DNA of 64,000 nt. It comes from Bacteroidetes bacterium UKL13-3. Its GTDB lineage: Bacteria > Bacteroidota > Bacteroidia > UKL13-3. Position 1 is the stretch's first letter, and each line of letters begins with the position of its first letter. The stretch spans positions 2,784,223-2,848,222 of the forward strand of contig CP012155.1 of the NCBI GenBank assembly GCA_001602415.1, read 5' to 3'. Shown here one piece after another: positions 25,548-34,646 of the stretch. The position numbers and the translations under genes are program-made. The notes below the pieces were generated by a model. It was not told the origin of the DNA, ran no database searches, and was given only the letters and a program-made list of their open reading frames with translations.

Positions 25548-27357
25548 TTTTATGCGTTAAATTTCCTTTGAGCATTCTGTCGAGCAAGGCAGGACGGGTA
25601 TCATGTTTTCCAGTTAAATATTGTTCCATCATTAAACTCGCAATAGGCGCAGCCCAAGTTGCGCCAAATCCTGCATTTTCCACAATAACAGCAATAGCAA
25701 TTTTGGGATTGTCTTTAGGAGCAAACGCAAAAAAAACGGAGTGATCTTTCCCGTGTGGGTTTTGCGCTGTTCCTGTTTTTCCGCATATTTCAATGCCGGG
25801 AATTTGAGCAATACGTGCTGTTCCTGCCATTACAACATCGTGCATACCTTCAATAACAATGGGAAAATACGAAGTATCAATGGTTGTCCAGTGTTTGTTA
25901 TTATACTCTGGGTTTGGGTTTTTTTTGCCATCAATGGTTTTTACAATATGAGGAGTAATCCAATATCCTCTATTGGCAACTGCAGCTGTTGCATTGGCCA
26001 TTTGTAAAGGTGTAATTCCTAATTCACCTTGTCCTATACCTAATGAAATAGTGGTAAGCGCTTGCCATCTATATCTACCATAAATTTTATCATAATATTT
26101 AGAAGTTGGAAGCAATCCGCCTCCTTCACCAAATAAATCAACACCCAATTTTTTACCTAAACCAAAACTTTCCATGTGATCATGAAAACTGGTGTAGGCA
26201 TTTTCCACCCTTGGATACCGGGGATTGTTTACAACACTTCGGTAAACCTGACAAAAATACGCATTACAAGAAACAGCAATAGCTCCACGCAGTTGCAAGG
26301 GTGAGCTGTGGGGATGACAGCCTACAAAGAGATAACCACGGTGACAAGCATAACTTGTGGAAGGATTTAACACTCCCTCTTGTTGCCCAGTTAACGACAT
26401 CAAAATTTTAAAGATTGAACCAGGAGGATAAGGTGCTGCAAGTGGTCGGTTGAATAAAGGTTTGGAAGGGTCGCGCAATAGTTTCATGTAATTATTACCA
26501 CGCTCGCGTCCAACAAATAAATTGGGATCGTAAGTGGGACTAGCAACCAAGGCTAGTATTTCACCCGTAGAAGGTTCGATGGCAACAACACTTCCAATTT
26601 TATTTTTCAGGAGTTCTTCGCCAAGAGCTTGCAGTTGGTGATCGATACTAAGTTCAATGTTTTGACCCGCAACAGCAGGGGTATCAAATTGACCTTCCTT
26701 ATAGCGACCTTGTGTACGGTTTTTAGAATCAACCAAAACATAGCTCACTCCCTTTTGCCCGCGCAACACTTCTTCGTAGGATTTTTCAACCCCACTGATT
26801 CCAATAAAGTCGCCCATTCGGTAATACTCAGCTGATTTTTCAATATCCCTGTCGGTAACTTCACCAATATAACCCATTACATGAGCCGCATCAGCGAATT
26901 TGTATTTGCGATCGGTTCGAACGTTTACGTAAAAGCCGGGGAAATCGAATAAGTGTTCTTGAAAGGCTGCATAAGTTGGAATATTTAGTTGTTTCTCAAA
27001 CAACCCCGGACGATATGGAGCATATCCAACACTCCGTTTCATCTTCTCAAATTTGGCAATAAAGTCATCTTTGGTAATTCCCAAAACTTTACAAAACATG
27101 GCCGTATCTAAGCCTTTTACTTGTTCGGGAATAACATTCAAATCATAAATGGCATCGTTGTATACCAACAATTCTCCTTTGCGATCATAAATCAAGCCAC
27201 GAGCCGGGTATATGGTTTGTTCTTGTAAAACGTTTTGTTGAGCGGAGCGGAGATACGAATCATCAACCAGCTGCAGAAACACCAGTCGAATAATATAAAT
27301 AATTGCCAATGCAACAAAGATGGCGATGAGTACATTTCTTTTGCCTAAGCTATCCAT
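25510..27357 (-). CDS. mrdA: penicillin-binding protein 2, elongasome transpeptidase
   Basis: From ATG 27357 the protein has 615 residues; the frame is open further upstream only within mreD. An N-terminal membrane anchor (VLIAIFVALAIIYIIRLVFL) precedes the PBP dimerisation domain. The transpeptidase domain has SxxK at Ser314-Lys317 (PPGSIFKI), SxN at 363-365 (VSCNAYF) and KTG at 527 (CGKTGTAQ), all intact. PBP2 crosslinks new peptidoglycan with RodA as polymerase. The start overlaps the stop of mreD by 8 bases and the end overlaps rodA. The chosen start agrees with the typical MreD/PBP2 junction in Bacteroidota. Confidence 0.95.
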   Translation of the reverse strand: MDSLGKRNVLIAIFVALAIIYIIRLVFLQLVDDSYLRSAQQNVLQEQTIYPARGLIYDRKGELLVYNDAIYDLNVIPEQVKGLDTAMFCKVLGITKDDFIAKFEKMKRSVGYAPYRPGLFEKQLNIPTYAAFQEHLFDFPGFYVNVRTDRKYKFADAAHVMGYIGEVTDRDIEKSAEYYRMGDFIGISGVEKSYEEVLRGQKGVSYVLVDSKNRTQGRYKEGQFDTPAVAGQNIELSIDHQLQALGEELLKNKIGSVVAIEPSTGEILALVASPTYDPNLFVGRERGNNYMKLLRDPSKPLFNRPLAAPYPPGSIFKILMSLTGQQEGVLNPSTSYACHRGYLFVGCHPHSSPLQLRGAIAVSCNAYFCQVYRSVVNNPRYPRVENAYTSFHDHMESFGLGKKLGVDLFGEGGGLLPTSKYYDKIYGRYRWQALTTISLGIGQGELGITPLQMANATAAVANRGYWITPHIVKTIDGKKNPNPEYNNKHWTTIDTSYFPIVIEGMHDVVMAGTARIAQIPGIEICGKTGTAQNPHGKDHSVFFAFAPKDNPKIAIAVIVENAGFGATWAAPIASLMMEQYLTGKHDTRPALLDRMLKGNLTHKNDTNATTQTIKN

Positions 27358-27871
27358 TGCCTTTTTTCGATCGGAAAAACAGTAATTGTCCCACAACAAT
27401 AAGTAAAAGCGTAACCAACGTGCTAACAAATACTCTTGAAAGTGTTCTGAAGAACTCATGGAAACCGTATATCTCTAAGAAGAAAAGTACAAGATGATGC
27501 ATGAAAACCATTACAAACCCATACACGCTAAACCAAACAATGCCTTTTTGTGATATGGATGGTACCATTCTTCCTTCAATATCTTCTTTAGTGGTAGTGG
27601 CTCGTAAATAATGAATACGCATATAGCCCATAAAATTTGTGGCTGCAATGTGTAAACCCGGAGTGCTCGAAAACGCATCCATGGCTGCTCCAAGTATGAA
27701 TGAAAGAAAAACAATTTGCCAAGGTTTCATGGTAACTGGCAACGTTAAAATAAAAGCAACATAAATGTAGGGGTTGATATAGCTGCTCAATTCAATATTG
27801 TTTACCACCAATATCTGCAAGAGTATAATGGCAATAAAACGCAACAAATATGAAAATATCTCTAATATCAC
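27350..27871 (-). CDS. mreD: rod-shape-determining membrane protein MreD
   Basis: The 173-residue integral membrane protein has about five hydrophobic helices, beginning with LLRFIAIILLQILVVNNIEL and including FILTLPVTMKPWQIVFLSFI. The family is weakly conserved; identification rests on size, topology and its place between mreC and mrdA. FILGAAMDAFSSTPGLHIAA is the recognisable MreD signature (G-x-x-x-D). It starts at an ATGA overlap with the mreC stop (27868-27871) and its own stop overlaps mrdA. The protein links MreC and the elongasome at the inner membrane. Confidence 0.9.
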   Translation of the reverse strand: MILEIFSYLLRFIAIILLQILVVNNIELSSYINPYIYVAFILTLPVTMKPWQIVFLSFILGAAMDAFSSTPGLHIAATNFMGYMRIHYLRATTTKEDIEGRMVPSISQKGIVWFSVYGFVMVFMHHLVLFFLEIYGFHEFFRTLSRVFVSTLVTLLLIVVGQLLFFRSKKGNG

Positions 27872-28695
27872 TGTTTAATAGTTGCTTGTAAATCTTGTTG
27901 TTCTTGTTTTAATAAATTGCGGATAACGTATACGGTTGATACTGATGAAAAATCGGTAAACAATTCCACTTTAATGGTGTGAAAATTATCACCTGCATCC
28001 AAACTGTGCGCATATATCTTCCCGATAGGAATCCCTTCCGGAAAAATAGTTGAAAAATTACTGGTAATAATAAGATCGTTAGTGAGTAGCGGAACATGTT
28101 TATTCACATCACGTAAGGCGGCAAATTTAGAATCATCGCCATCCCACACCAACGAACCAAATGCTCCGTTTTTTTGTAGCTTGGCACTAATCTTACAGTT
28201 ATTATTTAAGAGCGAAAGCACGGTGCAATAATGATCCGAAACATTCATTACAATACCCACTATTCCATTTTCGCTTATAACACCCATTTCTGGTTCGATG
28301 CCGTGGAGCCTACCACGATTTAGGGTGATATAATTATTACGTTTTGTTACCGAGTTACTCACCACTTGTGCGGGTATGTACTCATACTGTTGTTTGTAAA
28401 GCGTATCGTTAACCTGAGTAGGTGTGAAATTATTTTTATAATATGAAGTAAGTAGTTCTGATCGTAGGCGAGCATTTTCAATTTGTAAACTATCGTTTAC
28501 TCTGCGGAGGTTAAAATAATCGTGGGTGTTACTTACTACAGTATAGAAGGAACTGGTAACTCCCGTGGTATAGTTTACAAAACTGGCTCTTTGGTAATTA
28601 TTAAAACGATAAATCAGCATGAAAGCCGCCACTTCAAGTATAAAAAACATGAAGAACACGTAATACTTATAAATGAAGAATATGAGGTTGCGCAT
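27868..28695 (-). CDS. mreC: rod-shape-determining protein MreC
   Basis: The protein has 275 residues. A single N-terminal membrane helix (FFMFFILEVAAFMLIYRF) is followed by a coiled coil around residues 55-85 (NDSLQIENARLRSELLTSYY) and two beta domains with the family motifs GIVGIVMNVSDHYCTVLSLL and DLIITSNFSTIFPEGIPIGK. MreC is the periplasmic scaffold that activates PBP2. It follows mreB with an 80-base gap that contains an inverted repeat. The start at 28695 lies directly ahead of the transmembrane helix. Confidence 0.93.
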   Translation of the reverse strand: MRNLIFFIYKYYVFFMFFILEVAAFMLIYRFNNYQRASFVNYTTGVTSSFYTVVSNTHDYFNLRRVNDSLQIENARLRSELLTSYYKNNFTPTQVNDTLYKQQYEYIPAQVVSNSVTKRNNYITLNRGRLHGIEPEMGVISENGIVGIVMNVSDHYCTVLSLLNNNCKISAKLQKNGAFGSLVWDGDDSKFAALRDVNKHVPLLTNDLIITSNFSTIFPEGIPIGKIYAHSLDAGDNFHTIKVELFTDFSSVSTVYVIRNLLKQEQQDLQATIKQ

Positions 28696-28717
28696 CTGCG
28701 TTTAAATTCGAATAATT

Positions 28718-28765
28718 AAATCCGAAATTCGAAAAAAAAATATTCGGATTTCGAGATTCGGATTT
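28718..28765. repeat. inverted repeat between mreB and mreC
   Basis: The arms, about 16 bases each, start AAATCCGAA and end TTCGGATTT, with one or two mismatches and an A-run plus ATTCGGATT in the loop. ATTCGGATT-like words are repeated, so several alternative pairings exist. It could attenuate or process the mreB-mreC transcript, but no U-run typical of a terminator follows in the minus direction. Confidence 0.5.
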
Positions 28766-28775
28766 CATATTTTTC

Positions 28776-29798
28776 TTAAGTCATTAAGAATTTAAAGTTC
28801 TTCAGATTTTTGAGTGCCATACCAGTTCCACGCACTACAGCTCTTAACGGATCATCGGCAACATGTACCGGCAATTTTGTTTTTTGGGAGATACGCTTAT
28901 CTAAACCACGAAGCAAAGCTCCTCCACCTGTTAGGTATAAACCTGTTGAATAAATATCAGCCGAAAGTTCAGGTGGTGTTAACTCTAATGCACGTAAAAC
29001 TGCTTCTTCAATTTTTGAAATTGATTTATCTAAAGCAGCTGCAATTTCGCTGTAGGTTACCGTAATTTGTTTAGGAATACCTGTCATTAAATCACGACCA
29101 TTCACTGCAAAATCAGGTGGCGGATTTTCCAATTCAGTTTGGGCAGCTCCCACTTCAATTTTAATTCTTTCGGCAGTACGCTCACCAACCAAGAGGTTGT
29201 GTTGTCTGCGCATGTAGTCCAAAATATCTTCGGTAAATTCATCTCCGGCAACGCGAATCGATTGATCACACACAATACCTGCGAGTGCAATAACGGCAAT
29301 CTCAGTAGTACCACCTCCAATATCAATAATCATGTTACCCATTGGCTCAAACACATCAATTCCGATACCAATTGCAGCTGCCATAGGTTCGTGAATCAAA
29401 TATACTTCTTTGGCACCAGCACGCTCCGCACTATCTTTAACCGCACGTTTTTCCACTTCGGTAATACCCGATGGAATACAAATAACCATGCGTTGTTGTG
29501 GTTTAATTAATTTATTTCCTTGCTGAATCATGGCAATCATTCCACGAATCATGTGCTCGGCAGCGTTAAAATCGGCAATTACTCCATCTTTTAACGGACG
29601 AATCGTCTTAATATCTTCGTGTGCCTTGCCATGCATTTGTTGTGCTTGGCTACCCACTGCAATAACATTTCCGGTTCTTCGGTTAATGGCAATTATGGAA
29701 GGTTCATCCACAACTACCTGATCCTTATGTATAATCAGCGTATTCGCTGTTCCCAAGTCGATGGCTAAATCCTGCGTGAGGAAACTAAACATTCCCAT
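28776..29798 (-). CDS. mreB: rod-shape-determining actin homologue MreB
   Basis: MreB is the cytoskeletal ATPase that guides wall elongation. The 340-residue protein carries the phosphate-1 loop DLGTANTLI at residues 13-21, VVVDEPSIIAINRRTGNVIA near 29, phosphate-2 IDIGGGTTEIAVIAL near 157 and the adenosine motif LYLTGGGALLRGLDKRI near 288. An N-terminal amphipathic stretch (MGMFSFLTQ) could bind membrane. It is the first gene of the cluster. A TA-rich -7-like element with non-standard spacing (TATAATTTG on this strand) lies about 50 bases upstream. All ATP-site residues look intact. Confidence 0.96.
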   Translation of the reverse strand: MGMFSFLTQDLAIDLGTANTLIIHKDQVVVDEPSIIAINRRTGNVIAVGSQAQQMHGKAHEDIKTIRPLKDGVIADFNAAEHMIRGMIAMIQQGNKLIKPQQRMVICIPSGITEVEKRAVKDSAERAGAKEVYLIHEPMAAAIGIGIDVFEPMGNMIIDIGGGTTEIAVIALAGIVCDQSIRVAGDEFTEDILDYMRRQHNLLVGERTAERIKIEVGAAQTELENPPPDFAVNGRDLMTGIPKQITVTYSEIAAALDKSISKIEEAVLRALELTPPELSADIYSTGLYLTGGGALLRGLDKRISQKTKLPVHVADDPLRAVVRGTGMALKNLKNFKFLMT

Positions 29799-30026
29799 TT
29801 TTCTTCTTTCTCTTAAAGGTTAATTTACTACCTGCAAATTATAGTATAAATATTCAGATTTTCGCTGTGCTTTTTTTCGCAGGGTGTGAATTAGTCGGAA
29901 ATTGACTTCGGCTTCGCTCAGTCACCTGAAAGTCTTTGGTCAATCACCCCAATCTATTGCAATTCAAGTGAGAATACGATTTTCACTCGGCCAGCAAAGT
30001 AATGAGGCAGATGAGCGCAGTCGAAT

Positions 30027-31550
30027 CTAGTGTTTAAAGTGACGTGTTCCGGTTAAGTACATCGCTATTCCATGATTATTGCAATAGGTTATGCTGGCAT
30101 CATCTTTAATAGAACCACCCGGCTGAATAACACTCTTAATACCTGCTTTATCGGCAATCTCCACACAATCGGGGAAAGGAAAGAAAGCATCGCTGCTCAT
30201 CACGGCTCCGGTTAAATCAAACTCAAATGCCTGTGCTTTGGCAATTGCTTGTTTTAGTGCATCCACACGAGAAGTTTGTCCGCAACCAATACCCAACAAC
30301 TTACCTCCTTTGGCCAATACGATGGTATTCGATTTGGTGTGTTTCACAATTTTATCGGCAAACAACATATCGTTCAACGTGGCTTCATCAGCGGCAGTTT
30401 GGGTAACTAGGGTAAGATTTTTTTTGGTTAAAATCACTTCATTTTTATCTTGTTTAACAACTCCGTTTAACAAACTGCGGTATTGTTTGCCTCTTGGTAA
30501 TTTTCCATTCAACTGAAGCAATACCCTATTCTTTTTTGATTGTAATATTTGTAGTGCATTTCCTACGTAACCGGGAGCAATTAATACTTCCATAAATATT
30601 TTGTCGATTTCAGTTGCGGTTGCTTCGTCAATCGGTTGATTGGAAACAATTACACCACCAAATGCCGAAACAGGATCGCCCGATAGGGCATCTTTCCAAG
30701 CCTCCAAAATATTGCTGCGCGAAGCCACACCACATGGATTGTTGTGTTTGATAATAGCAACTGTTGGCTCAGTGAAATCCCCAATTAAGTTTAATGCCGC
30801 ATCAATATCGAGCAGGTTGTTGTAGGATAATTCTTTGCCATGTTTTTGTGTAAGCAGCTCGTTTAAGTTACCATAAAAAACTCCTTTTTGGTGAGGATTT
30901 TCTCCATAGCGTAGAACCTTTGCCGGCTCAATGCTTGCTTTAAATGCTGTGGTTGTTTCCTTGTCGAAATACTGGAATATTTTTCCATCATAATCAGATG
31001 TAACGTGGAATGCTTTGGTAGCAAAAACCCTGCGTTGCTCGATAGATGTTTCTCCGTTTTGAGTCAGTAATGTATCAGCTAAAATTGGACAATCATTTTT
31101 ATCGCAAACAATAATGGTATCATTAAAATTTTTAGCAGCAGCACGAATGAGTGAAACGCCACCAATATCAATCTTTTCAATAATCTTAGCTTCTTCAGAA
31201 GTTGATTTTACGGTTTCTTCAAAGGGATATAAATCCACAACCACCAAATCAAAAAATGGAATCTCAAATTCTTTTACTTCTTGTTGATCTTGTTCGTTTG
31301 AACGCCTAGCCAAAATGCCACCAAACACCTTCGGATGCAGCGTTTTTACACGTCCGCCCAAAATACTCGGGTAGCCTGTAAGGCCCTCAACAGCGTTTAC
31401 CTTAATACCTAATTTTTCAATAAATTCTTGTGTTCCCCCGGTAGAATAAATATTAACGCCCAATTGATTTAAGGCCTTGGCTAAAGGTTCCAAACCATCT
31501 TTATAAAATACTGAAATAAGGGCGTTGGCTATTTTACGTGGTTGCTGCAT
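30027..31550 (-). CDS. purH: bifunctional AICAR formyltransferase / IMP cyclohydrolase
   Basis: PurH catalyses the last two steps of IMP synthesis. From ATG 31550 it has 507 residues, the normal size; the frame open to 31592 is leader sequence. The N-terminal IMP cyclohydrolase (MGS-like) domain includes NIYSTGGTQEFIEKLGIKV and LGGRVKTLHPKVFGGILARR. The formyltransferase part has LRYGENPHQKG, IIKHNNPCGVA and the C-terminal SDAFFPFPDCVEIADKAGI and IQPGGSIKDD. A near-consensus -7 box TATTTTCG lies at 31576-31583 on this strand. It sits 228 bases upstream of mreB in the same direction, an order I recall from other Bacteroidota genomes. Confidence 0.96.
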   Translation of the reverse strand: MQQPRKIANALISVFYKDGLEPLAKALNQLGVNIYSTGGTQEFIEKLGIKVNAVEGLTGYPSILGGRVKTLHPKVFGGILARRSNEQDQQEVKEFEIPFFDLVVVDLYPFEETVKSTSEEAKIIEKIDIGGVSLIRAAAKNFNDTIIVCDKNDCPILADTLLTQNGETSIEQRRVFATKAFHVTSDYDGKIFQYFDKETTTAFKASIEPAKVLRYGENPHQKGVFYGNLNELLTQKHGKELSYNNLLDIDAALNLIGDFTEPTVAIIKHNNPCGVASRSNILEAWKDALSGDPVSAFGGVIVSNQPIDEATATEIDKIFMEVLIAPGYVGNALQILQSKKNRVLLQLNGKLPRGKQYRSLLNGVVKQDKNEVILTKKNLTLVTQTAADEATLNDMLFADKIVKHTKSNTIVLAKGGKLLGIGCGQTSRVDALKQAIAKAQAFEFDLTGAVMSSDAFFPFPDCVEIADKAGIKSVIQPGGSIKDDASITYCNNHGIAMYLTGTRHFKH

Positions 31551-31706
31551 GTTTAGGTGAATGTTAAAAGTGGCGCGAAAATAGAATAACAAATTGGGAT
31601 TTGAGGGTTGAGATTTGAGATTTTTTGATGATTTATGTTTTGCACCCTATTGAATGGTTTGGATGCCGTTAAAAAAAGAGGTAAGTTGCTGTGTAAAATC
31701 ATCCTT

Positions 31707-32867
31707 ATGCAAAAGATTTTTAAACGGTTTCTATTGGGTTTAATCACAGTTTTTTTGGTGGGCGAATTGTTACTGCTCATTACCGGCAACTGGTATATTA
31801 ACAAGGTATTAGCAATGACAATTTTCAGCGGTAAAACCGGTCCCGATATTGATGAGTTACACTTATTCCCTTTCCACGAAGTAGCCAACGAACAACCTCA
31901 ACCTTGGTCCAAATCCGTTGATTACAACAAGCAACAAATTGATAACAAACTACTGGGCGATTTTGTAACCTATAAAACCGTTGGGTTTTTGGTGGTAAAA
32001 AACGACAGTTTGCTGCATGAACAATACTGGGAAGGTTATGACGAACACTCTGTCGTAAACTCCTTTTCGATGGCCAAGAGTATTAATTCCATACTGATTG
32101 GAATTGCTCTCAAGGAAGGACTGATCAAACATATTGATGAGCCCGTTTCCAATTATTTGTCAGAGTTTAGAGAAGGCAATAAAGCTAAAATTACCATCAA
32201 ACATCTACTCACCATGAGCAGCGGAATTGATTTTAAGGAAGATTATGCCAGTCCACTAGCTTGGCCTGCCGAAGCCTATTACGGAAAAGATGTAAACGCA
32301 CTCACGCTAAAAGCTGAAGTAAGCGATACTCCGGGAACTATTTGGTATTACAAGGGTGGTGATTCGCAACTGTTGGGAATGATTTTAAAAAAGGTAACCG
32401 GTAAGAATGTTGCCGATTATGCAGCCGAAAAACTGTGGAAGAAAATAGGTGCTGAAGACAAAGCCTTTTGGAGTACTGATGAACAAGGGATGGATAAAGT
32501 GAGTTGTTGCTTTTACACTACAGCCAGAGATTATGCGCGTTTAGCCAAGCTATACCTAAAACAAGGAAACTGGAACGGAACGCAAATTGTGGACTCGGGC
32601 TATGTGGAACAATCACTCACCGTTGCTAATTTAAAAGACTCCAAAACGGGAGAACAAATTGATAATTATGGCTATCAATGGTGGCTCATGAAATACAAAG
32701 AGCATCCTATTTTTTACATGCGTGGCATCCGCGGGCAGTATGTGTTTGCCATACCTAGTATGAAAATGATTGTGGTTCGCCTAGGCCACAAACGCGGAGA
32801 GAAAAACGGGAATGATATGCCGGTTGATATATACACATATTTGGATGCAGCGTTTGCCATGCAGTAA
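31707..32867 (+). CDS. membrane-anchored serine hydrolase of the class C beta-lactamase family
   Basis: From ATG 31707 the protein has 386 residues with an N-terminal signal anchor (FLLGLITVFLVGELLLLI). The longer frame from 31635 is unlikely because a -7-like element (TATGTTTTG) lies at its beginning. Active-site elements of the beta-lactamase/D-peptidase/esterase fold are SMAK (Ser121-Lys124), a Tyr in WYYKGGDSQLLG in place of the YxN block, and an HxG-type RLGHKRG near the end. MRGIRGQYVFAIPSMKMIVV is typical of 6-aminohexanoate-dimer-hydrolase-like members. The substrate cannot be told: it could be a D-amino-acid peptidase, an esterase or a penicillin-binding-like protein. It stands alone and is convergent with xerD. 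Confidence 0.8.
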   Translation: MQKIFKRFLLGLITVFLVGELLLLITGNWYINKVLAMTIFSGKTGPDIDELHLFPFHEVANEQPQPWSKSVDYNKQQIDNKLLGDFVTYKTVGFLVVKNDSLLHEQYWEGYDEHSVVNSFSMAKSINSILIGIALKEGLIKHIDEPVSNYLSEFREGNKAKITIKHLLTMSSGIDFKEDYASPLAWPAEAYYGKDVNALTLKAEVSDTPGTIWYYKGGDSQLLGMILKKVTGKNVADYAAEKLWKKIGAEDKAFWSTDEQGMDKVSCCFYTTARDYARLAKLYLKQGNWNGTQIVDSGYVEQSLTVANLKDSKTGEQIDNYGYQWWLMKYKEHPIFYMRGIRGQYVFAIPSMKMIVVRLGHKRGEKNGNDMPVDIYTYLDAAFAMQ

Positions 32868-32956
32868 ACGTCTCCTAATACAATATCAGCTAATTTACCC
32901 TTGATTTGAAGGATGTAATTAGCGTGACACCCTTTGTTCAACTATCAAGTATAACA

Positions 32957-33856
32957 CTAACTTCTTGGATGAAACTGTGTAATTACGTCACGCAAATACT
33001 CTCTATCAATATGTGTGTAAATTTCGGTTGTAGTAATGCTTTCGTGCCCCAGCATTTGTTGCACTGCGCGTAAATCTGCTCCTGCTTCAACCAAAGCAGT
33101 TGCAAATGAATGCCTGAACGTATGCGGTGAAATTGTTTTTTTAATACCTGCTTGAGCTGCCAATTTTTTAATAATGTAAAAAATCATCACCCGCGAAAGT
33201 TTTGTTCCCCTACTATTTAAAAAAACAATATCGTGATTACCTGTTTTGGCATCAATATGCACTCTAACATGCTCCACGTATAATTTGATAGCTTTAAGCG
33301 CAACGGATCCAATAGGAACAAGTCGCTCCTTGTTTCCTTTTCCAATAACTTTTACGTACTCCTCATCGTAAAAGATATCTGATAATTTAAGTGTTACCGT
33401 TTCGCTTACCCGCAAACCACAACTAAACATTGTTTCCAAAATTGCCTTATTTCGCATGCCCTCGGCTTTACTCATATCAATGCAAGCAAGCATATTATCT
33501 ATTTCATCAATATTTAATGTATCGGGAAGTTTGCGGGATGTTTTAGGTGCTTCTAATAACTCTGCAGGATTTCTTTTAATCAAATCCTCCATCATTAAAT
33601 ACTTGTAGAAGGCTTTAATACCTGAAATAATACGTGCCTGACTGGTAGGCATCATTCCCAACTCAGTAATCCACCTCACAAACTCCCGCAAAACGTCAAG
33701 TTTAATATCTTCGGGAGCAACGTTTAAGCCTTTGATTTCAAGAAACTGTGTAAGTTTCTCCAAATCATGCACATAAGCCTCAATAGAATTACCCGAAAGG
33801 GAACGTTCTAATTGTAAGTAGGCTTTAAAACCTTTGATATAAGATGTCCAATTCAC
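32957..33856 (-). CDS. xerD: site-specific tyrosine recombinase XerD
   Basis: XerD resolves chromosome dimers with XerC at dif. I choose the GTG at 33856, giving 299 residues and an N-terminus VNWTSYIKGFKAYL that matches XerD. The frame is open to 33907, but this would overlap the aroQ start on the other strand. The SAM-like N-domain is followed by the catalytic domain with Arg149 (FSCGLRVSE), HxxR at 245-248 (SPHTFRHSFA), His271 (LGHESITTT) and Tyr280 (EIYTHIDREY). All catalytic residues are present. No integron or phage attachment site is visible, so the housekeeping role fits best. Confidence 0.92.
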   Translation of the reverse strand: MNWTSYIKGFKAYLQLERSLSGNSIEAYVHDLEKLTQFLEIKGLNVAPEDIKLDVLREFVRWITELGMMPTSQARIISGIKAFYKYLMMEDLIKRNPAELLEAPKTSRKLPDTLNIDEIDNMLACIDMSKAEGMRNKAILETMFSCGLRVSETVTLKLSDIFYDEEYVKVIGKGNKERLVPIGSVALKAIKLYVEHVRVHIDAKTGNHDIVFLNSRGTKLSRVMIFYIIKKLAAQAGIKKTISPHTFRHSFATALVEAGADLRAVQQMLGHESITTTEIYTHIDREYLRDVITQFHPRS

Positions 33857-33893
33857 AGAAAGAGTTTGTTGTGTGTGCGAAGAACGAATGTAG

Positions 33894-33901
33894 TACATTT
33901 G
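33894..33901 (+). promoter_or_regulatory. -7 promoter box for aroQ
   Basis: TACATTTG matches TAnnTTTG and lies 5 bases before the aroQ ATG. A TTG at 33869-33871 gives a -33 element with 22-base spacing. The predicted transcript would be leaderless or nearly so. The box lies in the narrow gap between the divergent xerD and aroQ starts. Confidence 0.65.
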
Positions 33902-33906
33902 AAACA

Positions 33907-34326
33907 ATGAAAATTATGATCATCAACGGACCCAATCTTAATTTATTGGGTAAACGCGAACCCGGCATATATGGCAATCAAACATTTGAGGAGTATTTAG
34001 CGCATTTAACAACTACTTTTTCAAACGTTGATTTCGACTATTACCAAAGCAATATCGAAGGTGAACTCATCAACAAATTGCATGAAGTAGGATTTTTATA
34101 CGATGGCATTTTGTTGAATGCTGGAGGGTATACGCATACTTCTGTTGCGCTCAGCGATGCTATTGCAGCTATTCGTACACCGGTTATCGAAATTCACATC
34201 TCAAACATTTTTGCACGCGAAGAATATCGACATATATCATTATTATCTAAACACTGTGTTGGTATTATTAGCGGATTTGGAATGTATGGTTACCAAATGG
34301 GTGTACAAGCGTTATTGAAGAAATAA
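33907..34326 (+). CDS. aroQ: type II 3-dehydroquinate dehydratase
   Basis: AroQ converts 3-dehydroquinate to 3-dehydroshikimate in aromatic amino-acid synthesis. From ATG 33907 the protein has 139 residues, the usual size. INGPNLNLLGKREPGIYG carries the active-site Arg17 and the catalytic Tyr22. NAGGYTHTSVALSDAI binds substrate, and EIHISNIFAREEYR carries the catalytic His97. The upstream open frame to 33844 precedes the promoter box and is discarded. The -33 element of the following riboswitch operon lies within the last codons of this gene. A DAHP synthase for the same pathway is at the far end of the window. Confidence 0.95.
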   Translation: MKIMIINGPNLNLLGKREPGIYGNQTFEEYLAHLTTTFSNVDFDYYQSNIEGELINKLHEVGFLYDGILLNAGGYTHTSVALSDAIAAIRTPVIEIHISNIFAREEYRHISLLSKHCVGIISGFGMYGYQMGVQALLKK

Positions 34327-34338
34327 AATTGGATATGC

Positions 34339-34346
34339 TATATTTG
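34339..34346 (+). promoter_or_regulatory. -7 promoter box for the cobalamin riboswitch operon
   Basis: TATATTTG is an exact TAnnTTTG match. A TTG at 34315-34317 gives a 21-base spacer. Transcription from about 34353 would begin right at the 5' strand of the riboswitch, which strongly supports both assignments. Confidence 0.75.
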
Positions 34347-34352
34347 CCTCCG

Positions 34353-34556
34353 TTAAGGTTCTAAAAAAACAATTTAGGATTAAAAGGGAATACAGTGAAA
34401 AACTGTAACAGTACCCGCTGCTGTGAATACCAAATAGAAATTAGAATACGTACATTCGACTTTCTATAAATTTTTAGACGCTAAACGTCACTAACCACCT
34501 GTGTGGATGGGAAGACAAATCTAAGAAGGTATAAGTCAGAAGACCTGCCTCAACAC
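34353..34556 (+). promoter_or_regulatory. cobalamin (B12/corrin) riboswitch
   Basis: The aptamer hallmarks occur in order. AAAAGGGAATACAGTG at 34381-34396 and ACAGTACCCGCTGCTGTGA at 34407-34425 form the conserved core. GATGGGAAGAC at 34506-34515 follows, with the B12 box AAGTCAGAAGACCTGCCT at 34533-34550, one base away from the classic form. The variable arm between (34430-34480) contains a TAGAAA/TTTCTA hairpin. About 95 bases separate the box from the gene's ATG. They contain a small ACTTC/GAAGT hairpin and no U-run, so translational rather than transcriptional control is more likely. Binding of adenosylcobalamin or another corrinoid should repress the operon. Confidence 0.92.
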
Positions 34557-34646
34557 ATTTAAGTTACACTTCCGGGAATAGAAGTAAAGCTGCTGCTACA
34601 TAACCTAAGTTGTGTGCTGTATCTTTTGTATTCCCTTTATTATTTG

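Noticed and set aside
29799-30026. Possible small RNA or gene between mreB and purH
   Set aside because: A short palindromic word (GACTTCGGCTTCGCTCAGTC) is present but no promoter-terminator pair or reading frame supports a gene.
32957-33907. XerD as an integrase of a mobile island
   Set aside because: Length, N-terminus and lone placement match housekeeping XerD; no attachment repeats or cargo genes nearby.
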